Below, in pieces: positions 1 to 5,655 of a DNA stretch of 64,000 bases. The notes below the pieces were generated by a model. That model was given only the letters and a program-made list of their open reading frames with translations. It ran no database searches and had not been told where the DNA came from. A program made the translations under genes and the position numbers. Where the stretch lies: positions 1-64,000 of the forward strand of contig NZ_LN898221.1 in NCBI RefSeq assembly GCF_001457815.1, read 5' to 3'. Every line of letters begins with the position of its first letter. Within the stretch, counting starts at the first letter, position 1. This stretch comes from Vitreoscilla massiliensis (lineage in GTDB: Bacteria; Pseudomonadota; Gammaproteobacteria; Burkholderiales; Neisseriaceae).

Positions 1-81
1 GTTGCTGCTGACTGGTAGCCCGTGTTGGTTGCTGCTGAGTAGTAGCCCGTGTTGGTTGCTGCTGACTGGAAGCCAGTGTTT
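1..81. repeat. 27-bp tandem coding repeat, at least three copies
   Basis: Copies lie at 1-27, 28-54 and 55-81. Each encodes NTG(Y/F)(Q/Y)SAAT on the minus strand, and the array continues past the window edge. Copies differ at two or three bases. It is a coding repeat inside the DUF7666 protein, not an intergenic array. Confidence 0.85.
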
Positions 82-428
82 GATTCTTTGGCGGTATCCC
101 ATTTAATCTTTGATAAAATCAAATCAACAGCCTTGGAAATCAGAGTTGGCAAGCCTATCTCAGCTTTGATGTGAATACTCCCACACGCAATTTTTGAATC
201 ACTGTTACTTTCCTTGCTGATTTCGCCTGAGCATTCAACAATTGCAAATCGTGATGTTGGGTTGTAGTAGTTAAAGACATCCATCGGATTTTCACACGCA
301 TGAAACCCTGAAGCGCAAGCCTCAACTTTGCCCTCGTGCGTGTATGTTTCACCAATTTGAAACTGAAAATCTCGGCAAGTTAAGTCAGCGTTAAAGCCTT
401 TGTAGGCGATGATTGGTTGTTGATTCAT
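1..428 (-). CDS. DUF7666 domain protein (partial, C-terminus off window)
   Basis: The minus-strand frame is open from an ATG at 428 to the window edge, so the 3' end is missing. The protein begins MNQQPIIAYKGF, followed by a CRDFQFQIGETY segment and a GFHACENPMDVFNYY segment. This is the pattern of the DUF7666 family, common in phages and of unknown function. After about residue 113 it enters 9-residue repeats (NTGYQSAAT type). The ATG overlaps the stop of the 32-codon frame upstream (ATGA), so translation is probably coupled. It is the last visible gene of the leftward early operon. Family assignment is from remembered sequence patterns, and no biochemical role is known to me. Confidence 0.75.
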   Translation of the reverse strand, partial: MNQQPIIAYKGFNADLTCRDFQFQIGETYTHEGKVEACASGFHACENPMDVFNYYNPTSRFAIVECSGEISKESNSDSKIACGSIHIKAEIGLPTLISKAVDLILSKIKWDTAKESNTGFQSAATNTGYYSAATNTGYQSAA

Positions 429-523
429 TTGAATACCTTTTTGTAGTGTTTTAGATAGAAGTATGGCGTTTTCAGGATTTCCCATGCGAGGCCGAGTAGG
501 CAGACGATTACGGGCTTAGTCAT
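425..523 (-). CDS. Small membrane-type protein, 32 aa
   Basis: ATG at 523 lies within the end of the upstream lipoprotein gene, and its TGA overlaps the ATG of the DUF7666 gene. The protein has a hydrophobic segment (VIVCLLGLAWEIL) followed by a basic tail. A longer frame exists with a start further upstream, but it would run deep inside the lipoprotein gene, so I chose the internal ATG. Stop-start overlaps on both sides argue for a real gene. No family is recognised. Confidence 0.45.
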   Translation of the reverse strand: MTKPVIVCLLGLAWEILKTPYFYLKHYKKVFK

Positions 524-788
524 ACACTTCACCGTAATCCCCCGTCGCCCGCCGCGCCACCAAAGCAGCCTCAAGCGCGGCCTCATACTCCTTGGTTTCA
601 GCTTCAATGCGCAGCTTCGTTTGGTGCCATTCAATCATCGCGCGGCGTTGGTCAGCTTCAATCTGCAATAAGTCCAGTGCGGCCTGTGACGACTGCTGTA
701 ACGTGACATCGTGTCGGTCTGCTGTAGAGCCGCACGAGGCCAATAAAAAAGCGGCCAGTAGGCCGCATAGGGTGCGTTTGATTGTCAT
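516..788 (-). CDS. Small lipoprotein, 90 aa
   Basis: The N-terminus MTIKRTLCGLLAAFLLASC is a lipoprotein signal peptide with a lipobox (LASC), so the mature protein should start at Cys19. The remainder is a Gln/Glu/Ala-rich helix that may form a coiled coil. Its ATG overlaps the TGA of the preceding gene. It lies in the early leftward operon, not beside the holin and endolysin, so I do not call it an Rz1 spanin despite the size. The function is unknown. Confidence 0.7.
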   Translation of the reverse strand: MTIKRTLCGLLAAFLLASCGSTADRHDVTLQQSSQAALDLLQIEADQRRAMIEWHQTKLRIEAETKEYEAALEAALVARRATGDYGEVYD

Positions 789-1021
789 TTTTCCTGAGCC
801 TCGCTATTTGATTCCAAGCTTTGAATTTTTTCGAGCAAATCATATGCAGCATCATATGAAAACAACCATTCATCCATAAAGCCGCCACGAGTTAAATCTT
901 CCCATCTTGCGATTTCACCATTAAGATTAAGCCCAGCTACACCAAAGGACTTTTCAAAAAGTTCTTTTAAATCAAAAAACAATCTTTTTAAAGGTTTTTG
1001 TAATTCTTTATTTTTACTCAC
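785..1021 (-). CDS. Hypothetical phage protein, 78 aa
   Basis: I chose the GTG at 1021, two bases after the stop of the upstream gene. An in-frame ATG at 1087 would make it 100 aa but would overlap that gene by 60 bases. The product is charged and helical (LFFDLKELFEKSF, DAAYDLLEKIQ) with no signal peptide or membrane segment. The stop overlaps the lipoprotein ATG. No family recognised. Confidence 0.55.
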   Translation of the reverse strand: MSKNKELQKPLKRLFFDLKELFEKSFGVAGLNLNGEIARWEDLTRGGFMDEWLFSYDAAYDLLEKIQSLESNSEAQEK

Positions 1022-1023
1022 TC

Positions 1024-1206
1024 TCAATCCCTTCGATTGTTGTAAGTGATGGGTACCGCAGGATAGCGCGTTACTTGTCGCGTCCACGTCAAATCCATGG
1101 CGCTGACCGCCTCACAGGCCGCTTCCATGGTTTTGTGAAAGCTGATGTGCTTCCCGTCTTTGGTTACTTCAAACCGCTTGCCTGCGGCCTTGGCGATTGC
1201 TGTCAT
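1024..1206 (-). CDS. Hypothetical phage protein, 60 aa
   Basis: It starts at the ATG at 1206, which has GGAGA seven bases upstream. A longer start at 1233 would place the RBS inside the gene. The sequence MTAIAKAAGKRFEVTKDGKH looks like a small soluble protein. It lies immediately upstream of the 785-1021 gene in the same operon. Unknown function. Confidence 0.55.
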   Translation of the reverse strand: MTAIAKAAGKRFEVTKDGKHISFHKTMEAACEAVSAMDLTWTRQVTRYPAVPITYNNRRD

Positions 1207-1217
1207 CCTGTTTCTCC

Positions 1218-1243
1218 AAAAAAATACCCCCATTGCTGGGGGG
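1218..1243 (-). terminator. Intrinsic terminator, leftward
   Basis: On the minus strand a CCCCC/GGGGG stem with a six-base loop is followed by TATTTTTTT. It lies between the 1388-1612 gene and the downstream early genes and would attenuate the leftward transcript unless it is antiterminated. Confidence 0.6.
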
Positions 1244-1375
1244 TTAAGGGAGCGTACTCAGAAAAGGCGGCGGCTGGATGAAACTGCTTAAGCTTAGAAA
1301 AGTGGTTTCGCCACCGCCTTTGTTGAATACGCTATTGCCGGCTTCGCACTGGCTTGGTGGTTTTGTCGATGCCAC
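1244..1375 (-). CDS. Possible small protein, 43 aa (GTG start)
   Basis: A GTG-initiated frame fills the gap between two early genes. It encodes a composition-rich segment (KPPSQCEAGNSVFNKGGGE). No convincing Shine-Dalgarno is visible. The pattern seems to me to recur in phage intergenic ORFs, but this is a weak impression and the gene may be spurious. Confidence 0.25.
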   Translation of the reverse strand: MASTKPPSQCEAGNSVFNKGGGETTFLSLSSFIQPPPFLSTLP

Positions 1376-1387
1376 TAACGCATTTTG

Positions 1388-1612
1388 TTATTTAACGCTT
1401 GTTGTTAACATACCAAGCTCAAAACTTCTAATACACATTCTCTGCGCCTGAACCGACTCTACAATGTCAGTAAGTTTCAAGTCTCCTATTGTTTTTTTAA
1501 TTAAGCATCCAGTCACTTCGGATATTTCAGATGAAGTGACGCCGTCACAAACTAAGCTGGTTACCCATTTGCCGTCACTATTTTTGTGTGCTTCAATTTT
1601 AAAAGTAGCCAT
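1388..1612 (-). CDS. Hypothetical phage protein, 74 aa
   Basis: ATG at 1612 is preceded by a strong GGAGG eight bases upstream. The product (MATFKIEAHKNSDGKWVTSL) is small and soluble with no recognised family. A hairpin (1643-1664) lies just upstream of the RBS and may be part of the leader. Confidence 0.65.
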   Translation of the reverse strand: MATFKIEAHKNSDGKWVTSLVCDGVTSSEISEVTGCLIKKTIGDLKLTDIVESVQAQRMCIRSFELGMLTTSVK

Positions 1613-1642
1613 ACATTTGCCTCCGCTAAAAATCCCATAATG

Positions 1643-1664
1643 AAGCGGCCTGTGTAAGCCGCTT
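1643..1664. other. Inverted repeat upstream of early gene
   Basis: Arms AAGCGGC and GCCGCTT (7 bp, perfect) are separated by 8 bp. There is no T-run on either strand, so it is not a standard terminator. It sits in the 5' leader of the 1388-1612 gene. Confidence 0.5.
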
Positions 1665-1768
1665 GTTATGAAATCTTCCTTTACTGTCTATTTGATTGTG
1701 AATAAACGAATCACCTTAATGATTCTAAAAATTAGCTTTAGAGTAATTAAGCTTGATAATATGCAGTT

Positions 1769-1829
1769 GGGTTTAAATTCCCTTGCCCCATTTTGCAATT
1801 CAGGAGGATGCCTAATGGGGCATAAAACC
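1769..1829 (-). repeat. Structured repeat, copy A
   Basis: An outer stem (GGTTT with AAACC) and an inner stem TGCCCCA/TGGGGCA are separated by a one-sided internal loop containing ATTCC. The same plan recurs at 1867-1930. Strand of action is uncertain; the downstream early genes read leftward. The apical part of this copy contains AGGAGG followed by an ATG on the plus strand (an 11-codon frame ending at 1850). Confidence 0.55.
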
Positions 1830-1866
1830 TATAGCAAATATTCCAATTGACTGATACTATCTGCTT

Positions 1867-1930
1867 GGTTTTAATTCCAATGCCCCTGTTTTCTGGGTCT
1901 CCAACTTCGGGTTTCAGGGGCATAAAACTG
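1867..1930 (-). repeat. Structured repeat, copy B
   Basis: This is the second copy of the element at 1769-1829: GGTTTTA, ATTCCAA one-sided loop, TGCCCCTG, a variable apical part, CAGGGGCA, TAAAAC. Stems and the ATTCC loop are conserved between copies while the apical sequence differs, as expected for a structured RNA or a protein-binding hairpin. Confidence 0.55.
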
Positions 1931-1940
1931 CCTATTTATT

Positions 1941-2078
1941 GAACATCTTCGCTAAGTCGCGAAAATGTTGCTTCATCGACAAACTGTCTATCAAGCTTCA
2001 TCGACAAAGTGTCTATCGACCATTTTGCCGATGTCAGTAAAGTTGTTTGAACATCTTCGCTCTGTGAGGAAAATGTTA
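1941..2078. repeat. Paired short repeats flanking the SPFH gene end
   Basis: GAACATCTTCGCT...GAAAATGTT occurs at 1941-1970 and 2049-2078. Each is an imperfect hairpin (AACATCTTCGC with GCGAAAATGTT in the first). Between them two 24-bp direct repeats start GCTTCATCGACAAA (1970-1993 and 1995-2018). The second hairpin overlaps the last codon and stop of the SPFH gene. None has a T-run. Confidence 0.5.
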
Positions 2079-2855
2079 TTGCTGTTTAAAAATTGTCACT
2101 GGCGTTTCACCATACAAAGGCGTTTTGCCATCCCATTTTTCAATAAATTGCTGTGTCAGCAGCTTGTCCGTTAAGCCATCTGAGCGTGCCTTGTTGGTCT
2201 CAGCTTCCAGCTTTGATAATTCCAAGCGCTTTTTCTGCTCTTCGATTTGCTGGTCTAATACCGCCAGATTTGTGTTGACTTCGTTACGTTTGTCGATGCG
2301 CTCAGACACCGACTTGCTAAACTCTAATTGAGAGCTGAATGTCATCAATTTAAGGCCGCGTGTTTCAAACTCCTTTGCAACCAAGTCTTGCACGCGCTTC
2401 TCAAATGCCAAGCTACCGCCTTTTTGCATCAACTCATCAGTTGTTTGTGAGCGTGAAGCCTCTTTCATAATGTCCAAGATTTTTGGCTCAAGAACATTGT
2501 CACCAAGTGATGTAATAAACGCCTCGCCACCGCCCAACTGTTTGTTGTTGAAAACCACATCAATTGAGCGTTCTTTGATGACGTTGAATGAGTAAGTCGG
2601 CTTGGCTGTAAACTCAGTATTATCAGCAGCCTTTAATTTCACTGCCGATTCAAAGTTTTGACGCTGCTCCCACAATGGCACCTGATACAACTCAGTGCCT
2701 GGGGCGATAACCCACACACGGCCACTCACAACACTGAAGTCAGCCTTGCCATTGCGTCCGTAGTTTTCCATCAATACGCCAGCCTGATTTGGCTCAACGC
2801 GACTGCAAGCGGCCAGTGTTGTTACAGCAGCCGCCAAAATTAAAAGCTTCTTCAT
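2076..2855 (-). CDS. SPFH/band-7 domain lipoprotein
   Basis: A 259-aa protein with a lipoprotein signal (MKKLLILAAAVTTLAACS; Cys17) followed by an SPFH/prohibitin-like domain from about residue 20 to 190 and a charged coiled coil (residues 185-230, EEQKKRLELSKLEAE). SPFH proteins form membrane-associated oligomeric assemblies, and prophage-borne lipoprotein versions are known, but their role in the phage cycle is not established. The gene overlaps the stop of the upstream 52-codon membrane gene by ATGA. It belongs to the leftward early operon and might alter the envelope of the lysogen; that is inference. Confidence 0.7.
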   Translation of the reverse strand: MKKLLILAAAVTTLAACSRVEPNQAGVLMENYGRNGKADFSVVSGRVWVIAPGTELYQVPLWEQRQNFESAVKLKAADNTEFTAKPTYSFNVIKERSIDVVFNNKQLGGGEAFITSLGDNVLEPKILDIMKEASRSQTTDELMQKGGSLAFEKRVQDLVAKEFETRGLKLMTFSSQLEFSKSVSERIDKRNEVNTNLAVLDQQIEEQKKRLELSKLEAETNKARSDGLTDKLLTQQFIEKWDGKTPLYGETPVTIFKQQ

Positions 2856-3010
2856 CCAATATCCTTTAAAAGTCTATAAACAATGTTAAACGGGTAGGCG
2901 ATGGCAATAAAAATGCCAACGATAGGGTATGGAAAATGATTAAATACCCACACACCAATGAAAAAGAGAGCCAGCACTAATGCGACTCTCGTTACAAGGT
3001 ACTTTGGCAA
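2852..3010 (-). CDS. Small membrane protein, 52 aa (TTG start)
   Basis: The frame is open from a GTG at 3052, but the TTG at 3010 has AAGGAG at good spacing, and the GTG lies in a perfect inverted repeat. I chose TTG. The product has two hydrophobic segments (VALVLALFFIGVWVF and IVGIFIAIAYPFNIVY). Its TGA overlaps the ATG of the SPFH lipoprotein gene, so the two are probably coupled and may work together at the membrane. Confidence 0.6.
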   Translation of the reverse strand: MPKYLVTRVALVLALFFIGVWVFNHFPYPIVGIFIAIAYPFNIVYRLLKDIG

Positions 3011-3031
3011 TTGCCGCTCCTTATCTCTTTG

Positions 3032-3077
3032 AGATTTCAATCTGAGCAGCACCCTAATGCTGCTCAGATTGAAATCT
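3032..3077. repeat. Perfect 19-bp inverted repeat
   Basis: Arms 3032-3050 and 3059-3077 are perfect complements around an 8-bp loop. The stem begins AGATTTCAATC and ends GATTGAAATCT. No T-run follows on either strand. It sits just upstream of the membrane/SPFH pair in the leftward transcript. Confidence 0.9.
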
Positions 3078-3208
3078 AGGTTGCTCGTCTTTCCGAGCTG
3101 TCATACTTGCATCTCGCTCAAGTAAAACGCCTTGGCATCGCGGCAATGCAATGCTTTAGGTTCTCTGTGGTTAATTGATTGCGCTAAGAAGCTTCCACGC
3201 CTCAAGTC

Positions 3209-3277
3209 TTATGGGCTAAAGTAAGATGATGTCTGCCCCAAACGCCTCGCTCGCTGCTCAATGGCCAATGCCGCCAT
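3209..3277 (-). CDS. Possible 22-aa basic peptide
   Basis: ATG at 3277 follows GAGGG at suitable spacing. The frame encodes MAALAIEQRARRLGQTSS and ends after 22 codons. It is very short, and the call rests on the RBS alone. Confidence 0.2.
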   Translation of the reverse strand: MAALAIEQRARRLGQTSSYFSP

Positions 3278-3414
3278 GTTTTGCCCTCACAAACATCAAA
3301 TATTGCACCACGCCAGCACCACCACCAGGGCAAGCAACCGCAAGGGATTGCTGCTTATTTAGCTCTGGTTAGCACCACCGTGGGGGTGTTGCTTGAACTA
3401 GTTCAAAAACTGTA

Positions 3415-3537
3415 CTAGTTCGAGTTTGTTGCCATTTGTATTAAATCTAAAAAATCCACGCAGTTTTCAAGAGGGTGTCCATGCTTATCAGTAAACCCAT
3501 ATTTAATAAAGTGGGCTATAATCTGATTCTCATCCAT
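3415..3537 (-). CDS. Hypothetical small phage protein, 40 aa
   Basis: ATG at 3537, reading MDENQIIAHFIKYGFTDK and ending at 3415. Composition is protein-like and the frame is the first plausible gene downstream of PL. It diverges from the KTSC gene with about 20 bp between starts. No good Shine-Dalgarno is visible, so expression is uncertain. No family recognised. Confidence 0.45.
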   Translation of the reverse strand: MDENQIIAHFIKYGFTDKHGHPLENCVDFLDLIQMATNSN

Positions 3538-3557
3538 TTGATTTAAAGGGGTTGTTT

Positions 3558-3761
3558 TTGATTCGCTCTGTTGTCGCATCATCTAATTTACGCTCCGTTG
3601 GGTTTGAAGGAGGCACTTTAGAAATTGAATTCCACTCTGGCAGTGTTTATCAATATTTTAATGTACCTGAAAGTGTTTACTTGGGCTTATTGCGCGCATC
3701 ATCTAAAGGTCGATATCATCACACCTGCATAAAAGGTGTGTATCGTTATAAGAGAATCTGA
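3558..3761 (+). CDS. KTSC domain protein
   Basis: I chose TTG at 3558 because AAGGGG lies about seven bases upstream; a TTG at 3552 is too close to it. The 67-aa product begins MIRSVVASSNLRSVGF and has LEIEFHSGSVYQYFNVP and a C-terminal IKGVYRYKRI. This is the compact KTSC domain found in phages, plasmids and near lysyl-tRNA synthetase genes. Its exact role is unclear. It is a lone plus-strand gene inside the leftward region, followed by its own terminator. Confidence 0.75.
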   Translation: MIRSVVASSNLRSVGFEGGTLEIEFHSGSVYQYFNVPESVYLGLLRASSKGRYHHTCIKGVYRYKRI

Positions 3762-3784
3762 TAACGAAGTTTAAGCAAGCCCAT

Positions 3785-3810
3785 AAGCGCAGCGAAAGTT
3801 GCGCTTTTTT
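3785..3810 (+). terminator. Intrinsic terminator after KTSC gene
   Basis: AAGCGCA/TGCGCTT stem with an 8-base loop, followed by TTTT on the plus strand, 24 bp after the KTSC stop. Confidence 0.7.
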
Positions 3811-4078
3811 GTCCGTTTCTAGCCGACTTGCCGATTATCTGCACCGCTCTCTGCGTGTCCTTTAGACTATCTCCGCAGTTGCTGTCGTGCTTTGGGTCTA
3901 CCTACGCCTGATAATGTTTCCGCGTTCCGTCACGCTAATATTGGCGTGCAAGCGTTTAACGTTCCTGTCTATTTGCCCTCACCATTCAGAGTAGGCCGCT
4001 TGCTTCGTTATTGGGTTTTTAAAGTTCACCGCACCAAGACCAACCCCTGTTCCGTGTGCTTCGTGAGTTGATGGGTGA
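3811..4078 (-). other. PL leader region without a recognisable gene
   Basis: About 270 bp between the KTSC terminator and PL. On the minus strand only very short frames occur (for example 16 codons from a GTG). No lambda-N-like gene is evident, and I see no clear boxA/boxB. It may be an untranslated leader acting in antitermination, which is speculation. Confidence 0.35.
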
Positions 4079-4107
4079 ATATTACCGCTAGTAATATATC
4101 AAGTAAA
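4079..4107 (-). promoter_or_regulatory. Predicted early leftward promoter PL
   Basis: On the minus strand TTTACT (4107-4102), a 17-bp spacer and TAATAT (4084-4079). The -10 overlaps the operator at 4081-4095 and the -35 overlaps the one at 4106-4120, as expected for a repressor-controlled promoter. Confidence 0.65.
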
Positions 4108-4135
4108 TACCGCCAGTAATATTATTTGCGGTAAT
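4081..4135. promoter_or_regulatory. OL-like operator set, three sites
   Basis: Three 15-bp sites match ATTACCGCnAGTAAT: 4081-4095 (ATTACCGCTAGTAAT), 4106-4120 (AATACCGCCAGTAAT) and 4121-4135 (inverted, ATTACCGCAAATAAT). The same motif occurs three times upstream of cro. The symmetry and placement over PL indicate binding by CI and Cro. Confidence 0.7.
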
Positions 4136-4192
4136 TTAATTAAGCAATTGTATTTAAATATAATTTATTTTAGATGAGTTTGTATGGACAAC

Positions 4193-4213
4193 AAAAAACC
4201 GCCTTTCGGCGGC
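4193..4213 (-). terminator. Intrinsic terminator, leftward
   Basis: Minus strand CCGCC-GAAA-GGCGG followed by TTTTTT, a GNRA-type tetraloop terminator. It would stop the repressor/DUF3800 transcript before PL. Confidence 0.75.
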
Positions 4214-4227
4214 ATTGTTTTCATTGA

Positions 4228-4302
4228 TTATTTGGATGGTTGATTGTTTTCCTGAGCTTTTTTCATTGCACGGAAAATATTAAGTCTACGTCTATGTTGC
4301 AT
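4228..4302 (-). CDS. Possible 24-aa arginine-rich peptide
   Basis: ATG at 4302 is preceded by AAAGGA at good spacing. It encodes MQHRRRLNIFRAMKKAQEN and a few more residues, then stops 15 bp before the leftward terminator. The arginine-rich N-terminus recalls RNA-binding peptides such as the N family, but the gene lies upstream of PL rather than behind it. Very short, so uncertain. Confidence 0.35.
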   Translation of the reverse strand: MQHRRRLNIFRAMKKAQENNQPSK

Positions 4303-4661
4303 AGAGCTTGTCCTTTCTTATGTTGTTGCTGTTTTTATATTCTGTGGATCAAGCAGAAGTATTACAGAGGAGCCAATTGGCTGTTGAAACTAACAAGGCG
4401 AGGCTATTATAGCACAGAGCAGGGTAAGGGCTTGTTAAGACGGGGAAACCGCCATGAGGGCGGTTATTTTATACGGTTAGTGAAAAATGCTTACTACCAT
4501 GTAAAATCAAAGGAATGCAAATGTGCTTGTGTAAAATTAAAAAACGTTTATAGGTATTTATTGTGTTTAGTAACTTCATAAGTTATACTTTGATTTAAGT
4601 GGACTGGGGCGTTCCCCGATCGGCGCTGTGGCTCTGGGTTATCTCAGGGCCCTTCGCTTTT
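4303..4661. other. Intergenic region between DUF3800 gene and small peptide gene
   Basis: No supported gene. The plus strand has AACCGCC-ATGAG-GGCGGTT then ATTTTA (about 4446-4470), a terminator-like hairpin. The last 60 bases before 4662 are GC-rich with several short inverted repeats (GGGGCGTTCCCC, GGGCCC), possibly the transcript end of the DUF3800 gene. A 113-codon plus-strand frame here has unlikely composition and I do not call it. Confidence 0.4.
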
Positions 4662-5582
4662 CTAGCTAGGAATAACCACCAATCCAATATCTTTATAGGA
4701 TGCCTCAACCCCACAGAGTTCTCTACCCCCATTGCATAAAAACTTATGCTTTAGAGATTCAAAAGCTCTGTTCACATTTTTCCTACCCTCAATATTATCA
4801 ATTATGTGCCTTCCAATTGGCCGAGCGCATAAGTCTGCAAATTGCAATCCAGTAGAATTAGTAGCTTTCGATTTAATGAGAATCTCAAACGGAAGCTTAA
4901 TTCTAAGTGGGTTTTGTCCATCGCAAATTCGTCTAAATTCTAACTCTAAATCTCGATCTTCCTTTTCTCCACGAGCCTCAACAACAATATATGTAATTTG
5001 GTGGTGGCAATTTTTTTCAATCATGAGCTTATAAAGGTTGATTAAGCACGGCTGTAGGGCTAAGTGGTATAAATTTTCCTGTTCCCTCGATATTTCATTC
5101 TTTTTAATCACTGTAGAAATGAGGATAAATTTTGTTTCATCCATTATAGAGCTTAATCTACTCAAGAAATTTCTATCTAGTTCTCTGCTTGAAAATCTAA
5201 ATGGAGGCTCATTTTTTCGAATTTCTTTTTCATGCAAAATAACTAAATCATGACCAAAGAAATTGAATTTTAAAGACTGAATTTCAGGAACTAATTGTGT
5301 GGTATATACATGCTTATAAAAAACACAGAAAGCCAAAACGAAAACAGGAAATGAACTTCGGTTACCAGGCTTATCAAAGTTAGCTGTCCCACTCTCATCA
5401 ACATACACTATGAATGGGCTGAACTTATCAAAATACTCACTAGAAGTTGAGGGTTCTTGCTTTGGTGCATCAAAGTCTAATGATAACTGAGCCAAATCCA
5501 TTAACTCAGTATCATTGCTCTGAGAAAGTTCCTCTAAATTACCTTCATTTTGGGTAGGTATTAATTTTGTTTTTTTGGCCAT
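4662..5582 (-). CDS. DUF3800 domain protein in rex-like position
   Basis: A 306-aa protein. After a low-complexity N-terminal 50 residues it has FIVYVDESGT (about residue 58), a central acidic and helical part, and GLQFADLCARPIGRHI near residue 245. The DESG motif and the late FADL motif are the hallmarks of DUF3800, a RNase-H-fold-like family often found on mobile elements; its activity is not established. It lies 73 bp downstream of the repressor on the same strand, so it is probably co-transcribed with cI in the lysogen, like lambda rexA/B. An exclusion or defence role is inference from that position. Confidence 0.75.
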   Translation of the reverse strand: MAKKTKLIPTQNEGNLEELSQSNDTELMDLAQLSLDFDAPKQEPSTSSEYFDKFSPFIVYVDESGTANFDKPGNRSSFPVFVLAFCVFYKHVYTTQLVPEIQSLKFNFFGHDLVILHEKEIRKNEPPFRFSSRELDRNFLSRLSSIMDETKFILISTVIKKNEISREQENLYHLALQPCLINLYKLMIEKNCHHQITYIVVEARGEKEDRDLELEFRRICDGQNPLRIKLPFEILIKSKATNSTGLQFADLCARPIGRHIIDNIEGRKNVNRAFESLKHKFLCNGGRELCGVEASYKDIGLVVIPS

Positions 5583-5655
5583 ATTTATATTTAAATAAAT
5601 CTGTTACTTTCATAATGAATGTTTTAACTTACCCCCGCCACGCTGAGAGTGGGGG

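Noticed and set aside
1..81. 27-bp repeats as CRISPR
   Set aside because: They lie in frame inside a coding sequence and have no spacers.
516..788. Rz1-type spanin
   Set aside because: The lipoprotein is far from holin and endolysin, in the early leftward operon, without a paired Rz frame.
1668..1850. 60-codon plus-strand frame
   Set aside because: Mostly unlikely composition and no RBS at its first ATG; only its last 11 codons have an AGGAGG, which I treat as part of the structured repeat.
4240..4581. 113-codon plus-strand frame in the immunity region
   Set aside because: Cys/Trp/Tyr-rich composition unlike a real protein, no RBS, runs through a terminator-like hairpin.
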